From: Anarhynchus alexandrinus
Taxonomy: Eukaryota > Chordata > Aves > Charadriiformes > Charadriidae
DNA length: 64,000 nucleotides
Reading direction: 5' to 3'
NCBI GenBank assembly: GCA_008711295.1
Contig: VUYV01000119.1
Location: 1,207,159 to 1,271,158 of the forward strand
Every line of letters starts with the position of its first letter. Position 1 is the first letter of the stretch. The position numbers and the translations under genes were made by a program. The notes under the pieces were generated by a model that was given only the letters and a program-made list of their open reading frames with translations, made no database searches and was not told where the DNA came from. This document shows, one piece after another, positions 49,575 through 61,200 of the stretch.

Positions 49575-50399
49575 GGTAAGGAAAGTCTATTCCCTGATGC
49601 TTATCTGAAAGTCCCACTGCTGTGTGGCTGGCTGTGCTCCCGTCAGGGTGTCAGAGCCTTCAAGAAGCTGAAGTTCACAGCAGGGTGTCTGTCTGCATTT
49701 CTGTTCCTTGGGGCTTCCTGGAGTCTGCTGGTGTAGCAGGGAAAGTGTTATTGTGCTGACTTACAGGCCCTAAAATAGCAGCTGCTATGAGTAAACAAAC
49801 TTTTCTGGGTCGTGACTGTGTGAAGCTCCTAACTCAGTTGGTGGCTCACTGATTGCAGGTGATGTGAAGGATTGTATCCTGGTCATGTGTTGTATTCCTA
49901 GGGGCTGTGATGCTCAAAAACCCAAAATTTGGTTTGGAACTCAACATAAAATGCACTCTTGCAGGTGAAGTCCTTTAAGTCTGTGACAGTGCCTGAGCAC
50001 TTCTTTTTATTAACTTATTTTTATTAACTTGCTGCACTTCAAAGCAGCTGCTCCTCCCCAGAACTGAATGTGGAGCAGACCCTGCACTTGCCAGCCCCAC
50101 CAGAATCCAGCAGCACCCTTAACCTCATTCTCCTTGCGGGTGGGCACTGGAGATGATGCTACTCTCCTAATTCCTGGCGTTGACTCCTCACTCTTTCTGT
50201 GAGGAGTCTTTTGCAGCAAGACAGCAACAAGCAGTACTTCTGAAGCACCAGCTGTAGCTGGTGGTTTTTCCAGTTCACTTTTATGTTATTGGTGGCTGTT
50301 AGGGAAGGAAAGTGATTTTATTTTCTAAAACAAGTGATACTTACTGTTGTTTTCTTCCTGAGTTGCCCTCCCACAGCATTGCTGTGTGCTCTGTTTCAG
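49575..50399 (+). other. CCNA1: CCNA1 intron before the first visible coding exon
   Basis: It ends in a pyrimidine-rich acceptor (CTCTGTTTCAG, AG at 50398-50399). I searched it for the expected upstream exon with a RxxL-type destruction box and found none. Confidence 0.6.
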
Positions 50400-50643
50400 G
50401 GCACTGCTGTTATCAGACGCTTCTCTGGCTCTGAAAACACCATCCCTTCATCTGGAAAAGATGAATTACCCAACCACATGGTCAATGCTGCATCAAAGCA
50501 AGGATTTTCTATCTACGTAGATGAAGCCGAACAGAAAGAAAACTACAGCTGCCAAGTGGCTGAGGAGCTGGAGTCAAGCCTGTGTGAACTGGATACTAGT
50601 GCAATGAAATCCAGTATTCACCTACTGCTGGATCTTAGTACAG
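50400..50643 (+). CDS. CCNA1: CCNA1 first visible coding exon
   Basis: Enters in phase 0 (GGC ACT GCT) after acceptor TTTCAG and leaves after 81 codons plus one base at donor GTAACT. It encodes [19 protein letters not shown] and [13 protein letters not shown], matching the cyclin A1 N-terminal region upstream of the cyclin box. No start codon at its beginning, so it is not the first coding exon. Confidence 0.93.
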
Positions 50644-53600
50644 GTAACTCCTGTTACTATGAAGGTGGTATCTACAGCACAAGTACATGTAGGGTGGTTA
50701 CGAATTGTGGTGCTGGTAAGCTAGTGAGTAGCTTATGTTACAATAAATTACACTTTAAGATGACTTGGTTTGTGTCTACATGAGGTACAACACTTGTGTA
50801 CTAGAAATAACAGGAGAAGGCGAAGAAGCTACAAAAAATATCTTGCTGGTTGCTCTTACCTGTTAGGCTCTCCTATGGTAGTGGACACATCCTTCCAGTC
50901 CCAGCCCGAGGATCACATGGAAGATGCCATAACTTTGACTGTGGGAGAGTATGCAGAAGACATCCATCAGTACCTCCGAGAGGCTGAAGTGAGTGGCTTG
51001 TAACAAGCTTATAGGTATTTATGGTCTCTGTGATGGGCTGCAATACTGCAAAGATGTATGGCTGCCCCAGGATAACTTGAGGCTGCCACTGAGCAAGCAG
51101 TAAAAGTCATCTCAAGCTAGAATCATAAGCAGCTTCTAGATAGTGATCTAGAAGCTCTGCATCCCAGAAATACCCCACTGTTGAAGCATCTCTTGATTCC
51201 TTGGGATGAAGAGTTCGTGCAGATGGAACTTGAATGCTGCAAAAATACTAAAGCAGTTGGATGTGATCTCCCTAAAAGCTCTCTTGCTATAGTGTTTTTT
51301 TTTTTCTGCTTTTCTGTATCAGGGCAGTTAAGTGCAGTCTCCCAATAGTGAGAGGGGGGGAAATATGATTTGTTCAAAGTTATTTTCAGGTCCCCTGAAT
51401 GGCTCGTACGTGCTTGATGGCAAAGGCTGTTTATAGTCCAGGAGGTCTTTCATTATTCTGCTTCTAACACCGAAGCTCATATCTCTTCAGTGTAGAAATA
51501 CTACTTTCTAGAGATGCTGCTAATTACTACTAGCATGATAAGTATAGTTAGTAGTAATGAGTTACTAATAGTGGAGCAACTCATGCTCCTTTCAATATTA
51601 AGTATAAACAAATGTTAATCAGCTCAGCCATCAATGGCTTTCATCAGGGTGAGCGTCCTGATTCTTCAGCTCTCTCTCCAAACAGGTAAGATTCAGGCCC
51701 AAGCCCTCCTACATGAGGAAGCAACCAGATATCACAACAGGAATGCGTGCCATCTTGGTAGACTGGCTGGTGGAAGTAGGGGAAGAATATAAACTTCGGA
51801 CGGAGACTTTGTACTTGGCGGTGAACTTCCTGGACAGGTTTCTTTCCTGCATGTCTGTTCTCAGGGGGAAGCTGCAGCTTGTAGGAACAGCGGCAATTCT
51901 TCTGGCTGCGTAAGTGTTTATGGTCTCCTGAAATGTCAGTGAGCTAAAACTTATTTTTGGACTGAGTCTTTTAGTTTAAGGATTGAAGCCTGCAGCAGTA
52001 GGTAACTTTTCGTGATATCCCAAGATAGCAACTTTGCCTACTTTGGCACTAACAAAATTAAACATTTAATGTGGGTGATATGAGGAACTGCAGTGGGAAA
52101 ACCATAACAGCAGGAGCAAAACCACTACTGTGTTAGGCTGCTAGCCTATAAGGCTGTAGTAGATTCACAGTTGCAATCTGTAATTGGCCTTGAACGGCTT
52201 TAAGTAGAGAAGGTACCCAACATAGCCTAGGAGTGCATGGGTTTTTGTCTGGAGCACATTATGTTACTGAGACTTTCTTTCTGAGAGCTTGCTGTTAGTC
52301 CAGAGCAACAATGTGAGTCTGTTTCTATCTAGACTGATGACTTGGAGTTCTTCTAAACATCTTTGCCCAAATTTGAAACAAAATTTTTACCTATCCTGGA
52401 GGAAGGACTAAAATAAGAGCTCTAGACAAGTCTTAGTAATGTCATGTGCTTATCCTGATATTGGTCTAGCAGAAACATTTATTTTACCATAACTTTCAAG
52501 CTGACAAATGTGGCTTCTGTACTCCTTTTTCAGGAAATATGAAGAGATCTACCCACCAGGAGTGGGTGAATTTGTGTATATAACAGATGATACCTACACA
52601 AAGAGGCAGCTGCTAAAAATGGAACACCTGCTTCTCAAAGTGTTGGCTTTTGACCTAACAGCCCCAACCATCAACCAGTTCCTCCTTCAGTATTTTCAGA
52701 GGCATGGAGTCTGTATGAGGACAGAGAACTTTGCAAGGGTATGAGTTATCCTCCTCTAAGGACTGAGGGGGAGAAGTGATCCTAGAAGCAGAACCACTTG
52801 TATTTCACTAAGTTATCAGAGCAGGCGGGTTCTGCTACTATACTATGCTCTATCAGAAGATACTCTTTTTCTCATGCCAAGTGCTATCTGCAACTACAAC
52901 TGGCCTAAAACTGGATGTTTGTGTGCTGAGACTTCTGGATAAATGTCTTGTGGAAATTCTGTTTGGTCTATCTGTCTGGTCAGACAGCCTGGTGTAGTCA
53001 TTCTGCGCTGACTAGGCAGCTAGGTGGTAGAAATCTGGCTGTTTTTTTCAACAGTGCCTGCATAGCAAGTGTGCCCTGAATGTGGTGGTACTATATANGA
53101 ATCTGGCTGGTTTTTTCAACAGTGTGCCCTGAATGTGGTGGTACTATATATTGCTACACAACAACACAGCATATGCCTGCACAACTGCATAGGCAGCCCT
53201 GTTTCTAAGCAGGGTAACCCAAGCTTATAGCAAAACATATCACCTGCTGCTTATCTGCAAAGGGTATAGGATTTTAGAGTGACTCTACTCCAACAGAGCC
53301 CAAATTCTGTCCATTTATCCCTGATCTCCAAGTGAGGCCCACCTATGTGAATAAGAGCCTTGGAAGATGGGAAGAGTGTCTTTTATTTTTACAAAACATG
53401 AATTTTCTAAGTCTCTATCTGTAAAATTATACCAGAGCTGATGATGAGACCAGAACTTCAGAATATGGTGTAGATTGTTTAGGCTTTGTCAAAGTGTGGT
53501 CTTTCTGTCTCCACTGAAACACGCTAAAGGTTCTCCTGTAAGATCAATGGGACTAGAATGCTATTTCTACCCACCAGATATGTAATTCATGTTTTTTACA

Positions 53601-55010
53601 TGAAGCCGAGACTGTTGACAACGTTCAGTGCTTGCTGTATTGGACTGGCTGTAGCAGCTATGCTCATTCTGCTTGAAAGACTTGTGGTTTTTTTTTTATT
53701 CAGTATCTTGCAGAGTTGACTCTCCTTGAAGCTGATCCTTTTCTGAAGTACCTTCCTTCACAAACCGCTGCAGCAGCTTACTGTCTAGCAAACTATACTG
53801 TGAACAGGTCTTTCTGGGTAAGAACAACTGCCTGTTAATGAGTAGCTCAAGCATTTCGTGTTATGATTAGAACTAGACTGAGAAGCAGAAGGAGTAGCTT
53901 CAAAGTATGTTGTTAAAAGGCTGAAATCCCAGGATGAGTTGCTGTTCCTGAGCTAATGGGACTACCTGATAAATTAATGTTAAATCAACCTGAAATATCC
54001 TGCCCCTTCTCTGAAATGGGAGGGACCTTGCTGTCTTGCTCACTTACCTCAAGTCTGTACCTAAGGTCTTGTCAGTCTTTAATCGCCAAAACTCCTCCCC
54101 CAAAAACAAGTCAGGGGCTTTCTGGGAGGGAGGAGAGAACTGAATGTGTCCACTTTAGTGTAGTCATTACACTGAGTGGCTGTTTTAATGCAAGCCTTGA
54201 TAGACCCCTCAGCTGTGTTTGGGAGGAATAGCTTTAGCAGAGAGCAAAATCCAGGAGAGATGTAATGGATGCCACATGCTTAGAGCAGAAGGAGCTTCAT
54301 GTCAGATCTCCTGGCACCAAGGAAGACCTAGAGTGAAACTGATGGCAGGATGCACTTGAATCCTTTTCAAGCCTAAAGAATCTAGAGCGAGCACTGATGT
54401 AGTGAAAATGGTTTCTGCTTCTGTAGAAAATGTATCTTCTAGATGAATGTTGCCTGCAATAGAGTAACACTGGTTTTTCTGCTCTGACCAGCCGGAAACA
54501 CTTGCTGCATTCACTGGGTATTCATTAAGTCAGATAGTGCCTTGCCTGACTGATCTGCATAAAGTGTGCCTTGATGCTCCCCATTGCCAACTGCAAGCGA
54601 TTAAGGAGAAGTATAAGCACTCAAAGTAAGTAACCAGGAAGCCAGTGTTCTCTAACTTGGAGGTTTACAAGCACAGGGTGGCTCTGGTTTAGCAGCTTGG
54701 GCTACAGCTGCTGCAGCTAACAAACTTCTCATAGTGGTCAGCTTCTGTTCCTGAAACAAGCTTCTGTCAGCCTCCTGAGGGGAAAGGTTTTCTGACCAGG
54801 AGAGTAGTTCATCCATAGATATACGGATGTACTGGATAAAAATTCTTCTGCAGTGTCATAGGATGATTCTCTTCTTCCTCGGTGTATGGCACAAGAAGGT
54901 GATATCTTTAAATTTGTGAGCTAAACTAATATATTTAGTGACTGTACTTGTCTTCCAGGTACCTGCAGGTGTCTCTTCTGGAACCCCCAGCAGTTCTTCC
55001 TCTACAATAG
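50400..55010 (+). CDS. CCNA1: CCNA1 (cyclin A1), seven visible coding exons
   Basis: Cyclin A1 binds and activates CDK2 and CDK1 and is mainly needed in male meiosis. The seven exons (50400-50643, 50867-50988, 51686-51909, 52534-52738, 53704-53817, 54492-54625, 54959-55010) join in frame to 1095 nt, 364 residues plus stop, without a break. The conserved order is [43 protein letters not shown] (hydrophobic patch MRAIL at 51743-51757), [26 protein letters not shown] (cyclin box 1), [13 protein letters not shown] to the C-terminal box, ending [27 protein letters not shown] favours A1 over A2. Human cyclin A1 is about 465 residues, so roughly 80-100 N-terminal residues are missing here, including the destruction box; the gap at 48630-48886 is the likely place. 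Confidence 0.96.
50644..51685 (+). other. CCNA1: CCNA1 introns between the first three visible coding exons
   Basis: This span is intron (50644-50866), the small coding exon listed separately (50867-50988), and intron (50989-51685). Intronic DNA shows a T-run near 51296-51305 and nothing else recognisable. Confidence 0.8.
50867..50988 (+). CDS. CCNA1: CCNA1 coding exon
   Basis: The acceptor is CCTGTTAG. The first two bases complete the Gly codon split by the previous intron. It encodes [19 protein letters not shown] and [16 protein letters not shown], ending in phase 0 at donor GTGAGT. The [14 protein letters not shown] helix precedes the first cyclin fold. Confidence 0.95.
51686..51909 (+). 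CDS. CCNA1: CCNA1 coding exon, cyclin box N-terminal half
   Basis: The acceptor is CCAAACAG; the exon itself begins GTAAG, which looks like a donor but is coding ([15 protein letters not shown]). It holds [18 protein letters not shown] and [13 protein letters not shown], the substrate-docking patch and CDK-contacting helices. Ends after two bases of an Ala codon at GTAAGT. Confidence 0.97.
51910..52533 (+). other. CCNA1: CCNA1 intron
   Basis: 624 bp from GTAAGT to TTTCAG. No repeat or additional exon recognised. Confidence 0.85.
52534..52738 (+). CDS. CCNA1: CCNA1 coding exon, cyclin box 1 end and start of box 2
   Basis: After the TTTTTCAG acceptor the exon completes the Ala codon and reads [19 protein letters not shown] and [22 protein letters not shown]. 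Ends FAR at donor GTATGA, phase 0. In the human protein the position after the first Pro-Pro is Glu (PPEV); here it is Gly. Confidence 0.97.
52739..53703 (+). other. CCNA1: CCNA1 intron with a local duplication
   Basis: 965 bp from GTATGA to ATTCAG. It contains an imperfect tandem duplication with an ambiguous base at its junction (53030-53151). Confidence 0.85.
53030..53151. repeat. Imperfect tandem duplication in a CCNA1 intron
   Basis: AATCTGGCTG, a T-run, CAACAGTG and CCCTGAATGTGGTGGTACTA recur in the same order at about 53031-53097 and 53100-53151. The second copy lacks about 15 bases present in the first. A single N at 53098 sits exactly at the junction. Confidence 0.88.
53704..53817 (+). 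CDS. CCNA1: CCNA1 coding exon, cyclin C-terminal fold
   Basis: The acceptor follows a T-run (TTTTTTTTATTCAG). It encodes 38 residues, [19 protein letters not shown] and [17 protein letters not shown], phase 0 at both ends, donor GTAAGA. Confidence 0.96.
53818..54491 (+). other. CCNA1: CCNA1 intron
   Basis: 674 bp from GTAAGA to GACCAG. An internal plus-strand frame (53956-54231) is not a known cyclin exon. Confidence 0.85.
54492..54625 (+). CDS. CCNA1: CCNA1 coding exon, cyclin C-terminal fold
   Basis: After acceptor GACCAG it reads [19 protein letters not shown] and AIKEKYKHS, and leaves two bases (AA) of a Lys codon before GTAAGT. Confidence 0.95.
54626..54958 (+). other. CCNA1: CCNA1 last intron
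   Basis: 333 bp from GTAAGT to TTCCAG. Nothing else recognised. Confidence 0.85.
54959..55010 (+). CDS. CCNA1: CCNA1 last coding exon
   Basis: The acceptor is TCTTCCAG; the first base completes Lys, then [16 protein letters not shown] and TAG at 55008-55010. It matches the cyclin A1 C-terminus (KYLxVSLxEPPAVL). Confidence 0.95.
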
Positions 55011-55230
55011 AGACTGTGTATCCTGGACTTGGAGAAGACTTCCTCCCAGTCAGCAAAGCTGGCTTAATATTTCATAGAGCACTGCAGGTCATGTGTCTGT
55101 AACCATAGTGATCAAAATGGTTTTTAGCTAGTATTTTTTAATTAGATGCCTTTTCAAAAAAGGATATTAGACTATAGCTCTTAATATAACTGACAGCACT
55201 TTTAATAAATGTCTTATTACACCATTCCTC
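55011..55230 (+). terminator. CCNA1: CCNA1 3' UTR with polyadenylation signal
   Basis: An AATAAA hexamer at 55204-55209 lies about 195 bp after the stop, followed by a TG/T-rich stretch (CTCTGTGAATCTTCTG). Cleavage would be expected about 10-30 bp past the hexamer; the end given is approximate. Confidence 0.75.
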
Positions 55231-58200
55231 TGTGAATCTTCTGACTCCCGTTAATATCTGTAGTAACAGTGAGAGAAAGGTTGTGGTTTTTTACAAAATC
55301 ATTGTGAGCAGGGCTTTTAAGCTAGCTGGAGTGGATAAAGTGTGGCTTGAACGAACAAAACATGACATCTCCATAGACATGGGTGACTTGCTGCAGTATC
55401 TTATCTGTTTCTTCCTCTTCTATAAGACAAGAACATGCAGCCATGAGCAGAACCTATTTTCTGGAACTTGTTTACCCTATTGCAGCAAAAGCATCCAGAT
55501 GCAAGTGATCTATGAGCTATGAACTTGTATGTAGAAGACCTCAGTGTTGAGGTGAAAGTCACACTTGCCTTTACTGAGGTGAATAAGGGGGATTCCTTTG
55601 CAGGGAGTTGGAGGAAGGGGAGACTGTGGCTGGCAGAGCCTTAGGAACACTTCAAACACTGGTGGACAGACTGCAGTAGAGAGCAATGCTAACAGCTATG
55701 AAGAAGAAACTGTGGTGTGTGAGGTACTAGAACAGTGGAGTTAAGTGACGTGGCTGCTGTGTCATACTTGTGGTACTGAGTAGTCCTACAGCATAGCTAT
55801 CTGAGATGGCCTCTCCTACCATTAGAGCACTGCTGAACATGTGTGCTCTGCAGTCCAGAGAAACATCACTCTTAACAGGAGGGAGGGGGGTGATGGGTCA
55901 GGGCGAACTTTCAGCTGTCTTATCTGGAGCTGCTACACTGTCTCGTGGCCCCCAGTTATTTGTTAGGTAGTGTTCTTAAAGAACAAACAAAACACTACCT
56001 TGAGTACTCTTAAATGCAACCCCTGCCCAAAGTAGTTTAAAAAAAAAAATAAAATTACTTGGTCATGTTGGTCAATGTGTACAGAACTATATTCAACTCA
56101 TCTATAAGGCAAGGTAAGTCTAGGGCAAGCTCTTACTGTAAGAGTTTAAAACCTTCAGTGCCTACTGCTTCCTCAGGGTAATCTTTACAAGGCATTATGT
56201 GTTTCCCAAGCAAGAATATGCTTAACACTTGACATTAATGTGCAACTGAGAAGTACAAAGTACTAGATAAGAAGCCTCTTTAATTTTAAAACCTGATTAT
56301 ACCAGTGTGTATGTCATGAGGTTCTTAACTTCTCTCTGCGTGTAAGACTTTCTTCCCCCTGCTTTCTCCCTGTTCAGGCTGGTGAATCCTCCTAGCAATG
56401 CAAATGCTTGTATTCTCCAAAATGGAGGTAGTGGTAATGACTGATTCACTTGCCTCAAAGTAAATAACTTTGGGGGGGGGGCTTAAGTTTCAGTCTAGCC
56501 TATGTAGTTCTTAGTCTCTTGCTTCAGACACTTTCTAGTCAAGTAAATGAATCTGTCTTGGTATTAACTGATAATGACAGATGTCACCAGATATCTCATG
56601 CTTATGTCTGTGTTATCCACTTTGTAGTGGGGGACATAGATCCATGGATTGTCTCCATGCAGTGAATTTCATGGCTTGTGGATGAATGTCTTAAAGGTGG
56701 GCTAGGAAGGTCACTTATCCCTGCAGCCAACTTCGTGAAAGTAGGTGGCTCAGTGCAAAGGTCAGAGCCAGTGGTGCCCAGTTACAACAGGGAGTGGTGA
56801 ATTTCTTGGTTGCCTGTTTCACAAGGAAATGAGTCTACTGAGGAAGAGCCTTGCTGAATCCACCAGGCTTATGAGTACCAGCTTGTTCATGGTTTTGCAG
56901 GCTGAACGTAAGGTGTCCTGAAACTCCACGTTAATAAGCCTTACTCTACTTATAAGTAAGTAGAAGCTTGCTGACCTGCAATTACTATGGTGTTGAGTAT
57001 TTTGGAAGCAGTAAAAAATGTCTCAAGTGCAGAACTTTTCCTACTGTTATAGCAGTTTGAAGGTATTCATATGGTCATGTCATGTAACAGGGAAGATCTT
57101 ATGTTCTGATCTTATGGATAGTCTGTGACAAGAGTCATGTCTTGTGTTCCTGACCCAACAGATCTGGCGCATCTAACAAAGTAGGAGGTGGGCAGGTCTG
57201 AATTTACTGAATGTTTTACCATGTAGTGTCTTCCTAGAAGCCAAACTTTCCTTCTGTTTTACTTTTTTAGAGTTTACTTAGCTGCAAGACAGTTACAATG
57301 CTTGCATTTAAGTTCCTTGAAGCTTTAATTCTCTAGTATAAAATTTGCCTGATTTTTTCTATATATACCTGAAGATGACTGTGATTTTTCTGCTTTTTTG
57401 TTTGTTTTGTCATCATTTTGAAACTGGGCTAGTGGCTTAATTATTCTTTTAGTCTGAAGGCTAAAAAGGGGAAAATGAAAAAAAGTTAAGTAGTTAAGGT
57501 GAAGAATCACATAATGTTGCAGTGTGAATGCTAATAACAAGTTTGTGCAAGATGGATTAAATTTAATTTGTGAGACAGAAGAAACTGATCTTGAAGTGGT
57601 CTCGTCTGAGATCTGTGGTTAATAATGGCATTTTGAACGTTCCTGTTCTATTCTCACTTCTTTTGTGTTTGTCTTACTCAGAGCAAGGGAAAGACTTACT
57701 GTTCTTGTATGAGTGAGCCTTGACTCTTCCAAGGTGAAAACTCGATGCTACCTCCTCTCTTATTCTATGTGAATCATCACACTGAACTCCAGCCTACCCT
57801 TCGTGTGAGCTCTCCTCTGCAGCTGGTACTTGAGAAAGGTATAAGAGATGCTTCTGTTGGGCGTATTGTGGTAATGAAGGTGAAATAATGCTGTTTATGC
57901 ATCTGCATTTGAGTGCTTCATCTTATTAAAACACTTAAGAGTACTTAAAAGATGTATTGAAAATCAAGTATACAGGAATATGGATTTGTAAGGAGGGAGA
58001 TGAAAGCTACCCAAGAGGAAGCTTTAAGTTTTCTTTGATGTAGTGCCTATACAGAAAAACTAAGACCTGTAAAGCTCACAGCTTTGTGTGATGTATGAAA
58101 CAAACAGAACCAGACTTCTTGAAGACAGCCATATGCAGGAAAAGAAATAAAGGGGAATCAACATTAAAAACTAAACAGACACAATCTCAATTCTTGACCA

Positions 58201-61200
58201 TCCCACTTGGTGGCTTGTAGACCATGGCCACAAATAAGGCCTCATTTTTTTGTTTGTTCAGGAAATACTGAAACTGTTGCAGTTCCAGAATTGTCAAGCC
58301 TGATCTTGCTCAGTTAGCTGTGCTATGGAGATGAGTCTGACTTTCAGCACTTGTATTTCTAAGGCAAAATATTGAATTCTATGCAGGTAACAGTATCTTC
58401 CCCCCAGTTAAAATTTATTGGGACAATACACTAGGAATAAATCTATAGGTGAGACAGCAAGCTGAATGCATCCAAAGAGCTTTGAGTGATCAGTCAATAC
58501 TCTAAGTGGAGTGGGTTAGAACTGAGAAGTGTTGAGGATTTTAACTTTGACCCATGATGTTTAGTTCAAGAGCTCTTTAACGTTGCTATTAGAAATGAAG
58601 AAAAAGCTCCCTAATCTTATTCTAGCAGTTTCAGTACTACCATGCCGTGACTTTCAGGAGACCTGAATGTGCTGTGGTCGCATGATCCTGACTCTTCTGT
58701 GTTGTAGTTAGGTTTTTTTAACCAATAACTTCTAACATTAAACTTTGTAGCTGCCTCTGGTGTCCTGAGAAAGCTGGGGATGTGTTGTGGATCTGTTGTT
58801 CCCTTCAGATTAAAATGGACAAGCAGAACTCAAAATAATACTCTATGGGAAGGTACTGATTTAACAGCTAGCATCTGTCTTTGTTTTCCTCTTCTCTGGA
58901 GTGAGTTAAGGATATCTGAGAGGTAATTGGGTAATTAGGGAGAATGATTTAACTGTGGTCAGGACAGTTAAGCTATTAATTCGTGACTGAAGGGTGTCTG
59001 CCTTGCTGGGAAAACTGTCTGTGTTATTAGTCTGTGTACATACCTGCTTGTTGTCAGTTCTACAAATGACTAGAATTAGCTCTGACTGCTGAGTTTGGTA
59101 CTTATTTTTGCCAGTGACCTTGAAGCAGCTTGTGGGGCTTCTCCTAAGGATGAGAAACAAGCCAGCAGCATCAGTGATTGCTTCCTGGAATTAAGCTTTT
59201 TGTCTTGCAATTTTCCTCAGCACCTGCTGTCCCAGAGCAAGATCTCATCTGCCTACACTGAAGAGCTGTGCAGACCCTGCTAAGCAGGTGTGAACTGGAG
59301 GAGGTGCAGGCCCACCCCCTACCACTCCACTGTTCTAGACCCCTGTCAAGTTGAGTCTTATGAACTTTGTTAGGTCCCCTCCTGGTTATAGTGGATGTAT
59401 GTATTTCCCCATTGCACCAGACAATTAAGGGTCTTACTGAATCTTATTTTTAGCTCTTATGTCTGCTTTGTAGTTCTTCTCTTGTATGGTAAACTCAAAC
59501 TTTCTCTTGGATGCTTGTTCAGATTGCATCTGCTTAATACAAAAAATACAAACTTTTGCATGATGAGATGCCCATAATGAACATCCCTGGCAACATGTTT
59601 ATGGAGGATGTGCACTTTATCTGATGCTCCTGAAGAGATGTAGAGAAACATTGGCTTAGAAAGCCTGTGTAATGAGTAGCTAATATAGCCAGTCCCAGCT
59701 CTTCTGTGCCATGCTTGGGGTTTGTCAGTGCAGATGGCAGAAGTGCAAACACTGAAGAGAATTAGCACAGACAAACTTCCAGGACAGTCTACAGAAAGAT
59801 ACTGAGCATATGATACAGTTAATCCTAAAGTACATGCCTATTCTCATCAAATTAACTTGAGTCTAAACTAAGCCAAGGCAAGAAAGACCAGGCAGTCCTG
59901 GCCCTAATCCTTATAAAGATGCTAAAATTATGGCTCTGTGTCCTGGAGTTTTGTATAGCGCTTGTCTAGTGAGGCTGTGCTGGTATTGAAAAATAATTGT
60001 GGGCTGAGCAAGGACTGGTTCCTGGCCAAATATCTGTCTCCATTTGGCTTGTTTCCACGATGCTTAGGGCTCGTTCCTTTTTAAGCAGATTTGTCCTGGG
60101 GAGAGCTTGTTGGAGCAGGACAAAATAGTCAGTGTGAGCTAACAGGCTGTGTGGGTGGCTGTGTTCAGTGCTCATGCTTGCTGTCTGCACCTCTTTTGTC
60201 TTAGCAATGTGCCCAGAATGACGAAGTGTCCCTGTCACTAATACCACTAAATACCTAGCTAAACCATAAGGGAGTCAGTCCTTGTCTTTCAGATGTTCAG
60301 ACCCTCTTTATTTGAACACAGAGGAGCATTACTGGAGCCAAGTGCTGGAAGAACAGGCTCATGATAAAGCATTGAGTTCTGGCAAGGAATAGGTCTCCCT
60401 CCGCCATCTGCAGCCAAGCTGCCTTTTCTGTTTGTTTATTATTGTTTGTGTTTTGATGTGTAAATAACTTGAAAAATTAGGAAAGAGAGCCCTAGAGCCT
60501 ACAGTATTCAACAGATTAGGCATTTGGTACTAATCCGTGAGCTGCTTAGAGTAGTATACTGTAAACACTACCCCTGTCTAGGCAGAAACTGGAATGTGAC
60601 ATGTATCTCAAAACAGGATCATCCTCCATTTGGTTCTTTTTGTCCCTCGTAAGGAGGGTAGAAATATCTGACAATTAACAAAATGGATGACAAAACAGAC
60701 TGCAGATGAGCAACAACAGCAGTGCTGTTCCCCCATGTGATAATGGAGTGAGATGTCAAGGTGGCAGAACAAGGTTCACCCTAAATCACATTTGGATAGT
60801 ACTTGCTTAGGAACAATGTACCTGTCTTAGTGCTGTGGTCTGTTGTCACCTCTATTTACTGAAGAGGCACATAAATTTCTCAGATTCAGCCATACAAGAA
60901 AAGACTTTAAGCTTTTTGTTGTATTAAACCAGAAGCAAAGAGTGAATTGACTTATAGTGAAAATACTAGAGATACTGTGTTCTGATGGTCTCCAAAGAAT
61001 ACAACCAGAAGAGGGCACCAACGTCCTTGGTCTGTGGCTTGAGTGGAAAGTCAACCTAAGGGTTTCCCAAAAGGATAGTGGGCCAGAGCTTCGGAAGGCT
61101 ATTTGGTTTTGGACTCGTTTTCACATGTTCTTGGGTAGGCTAGCAACATGTGGGATTACTGCAACAATACAGTTATGTTCAGTTATTTTTTTCATTAAAC

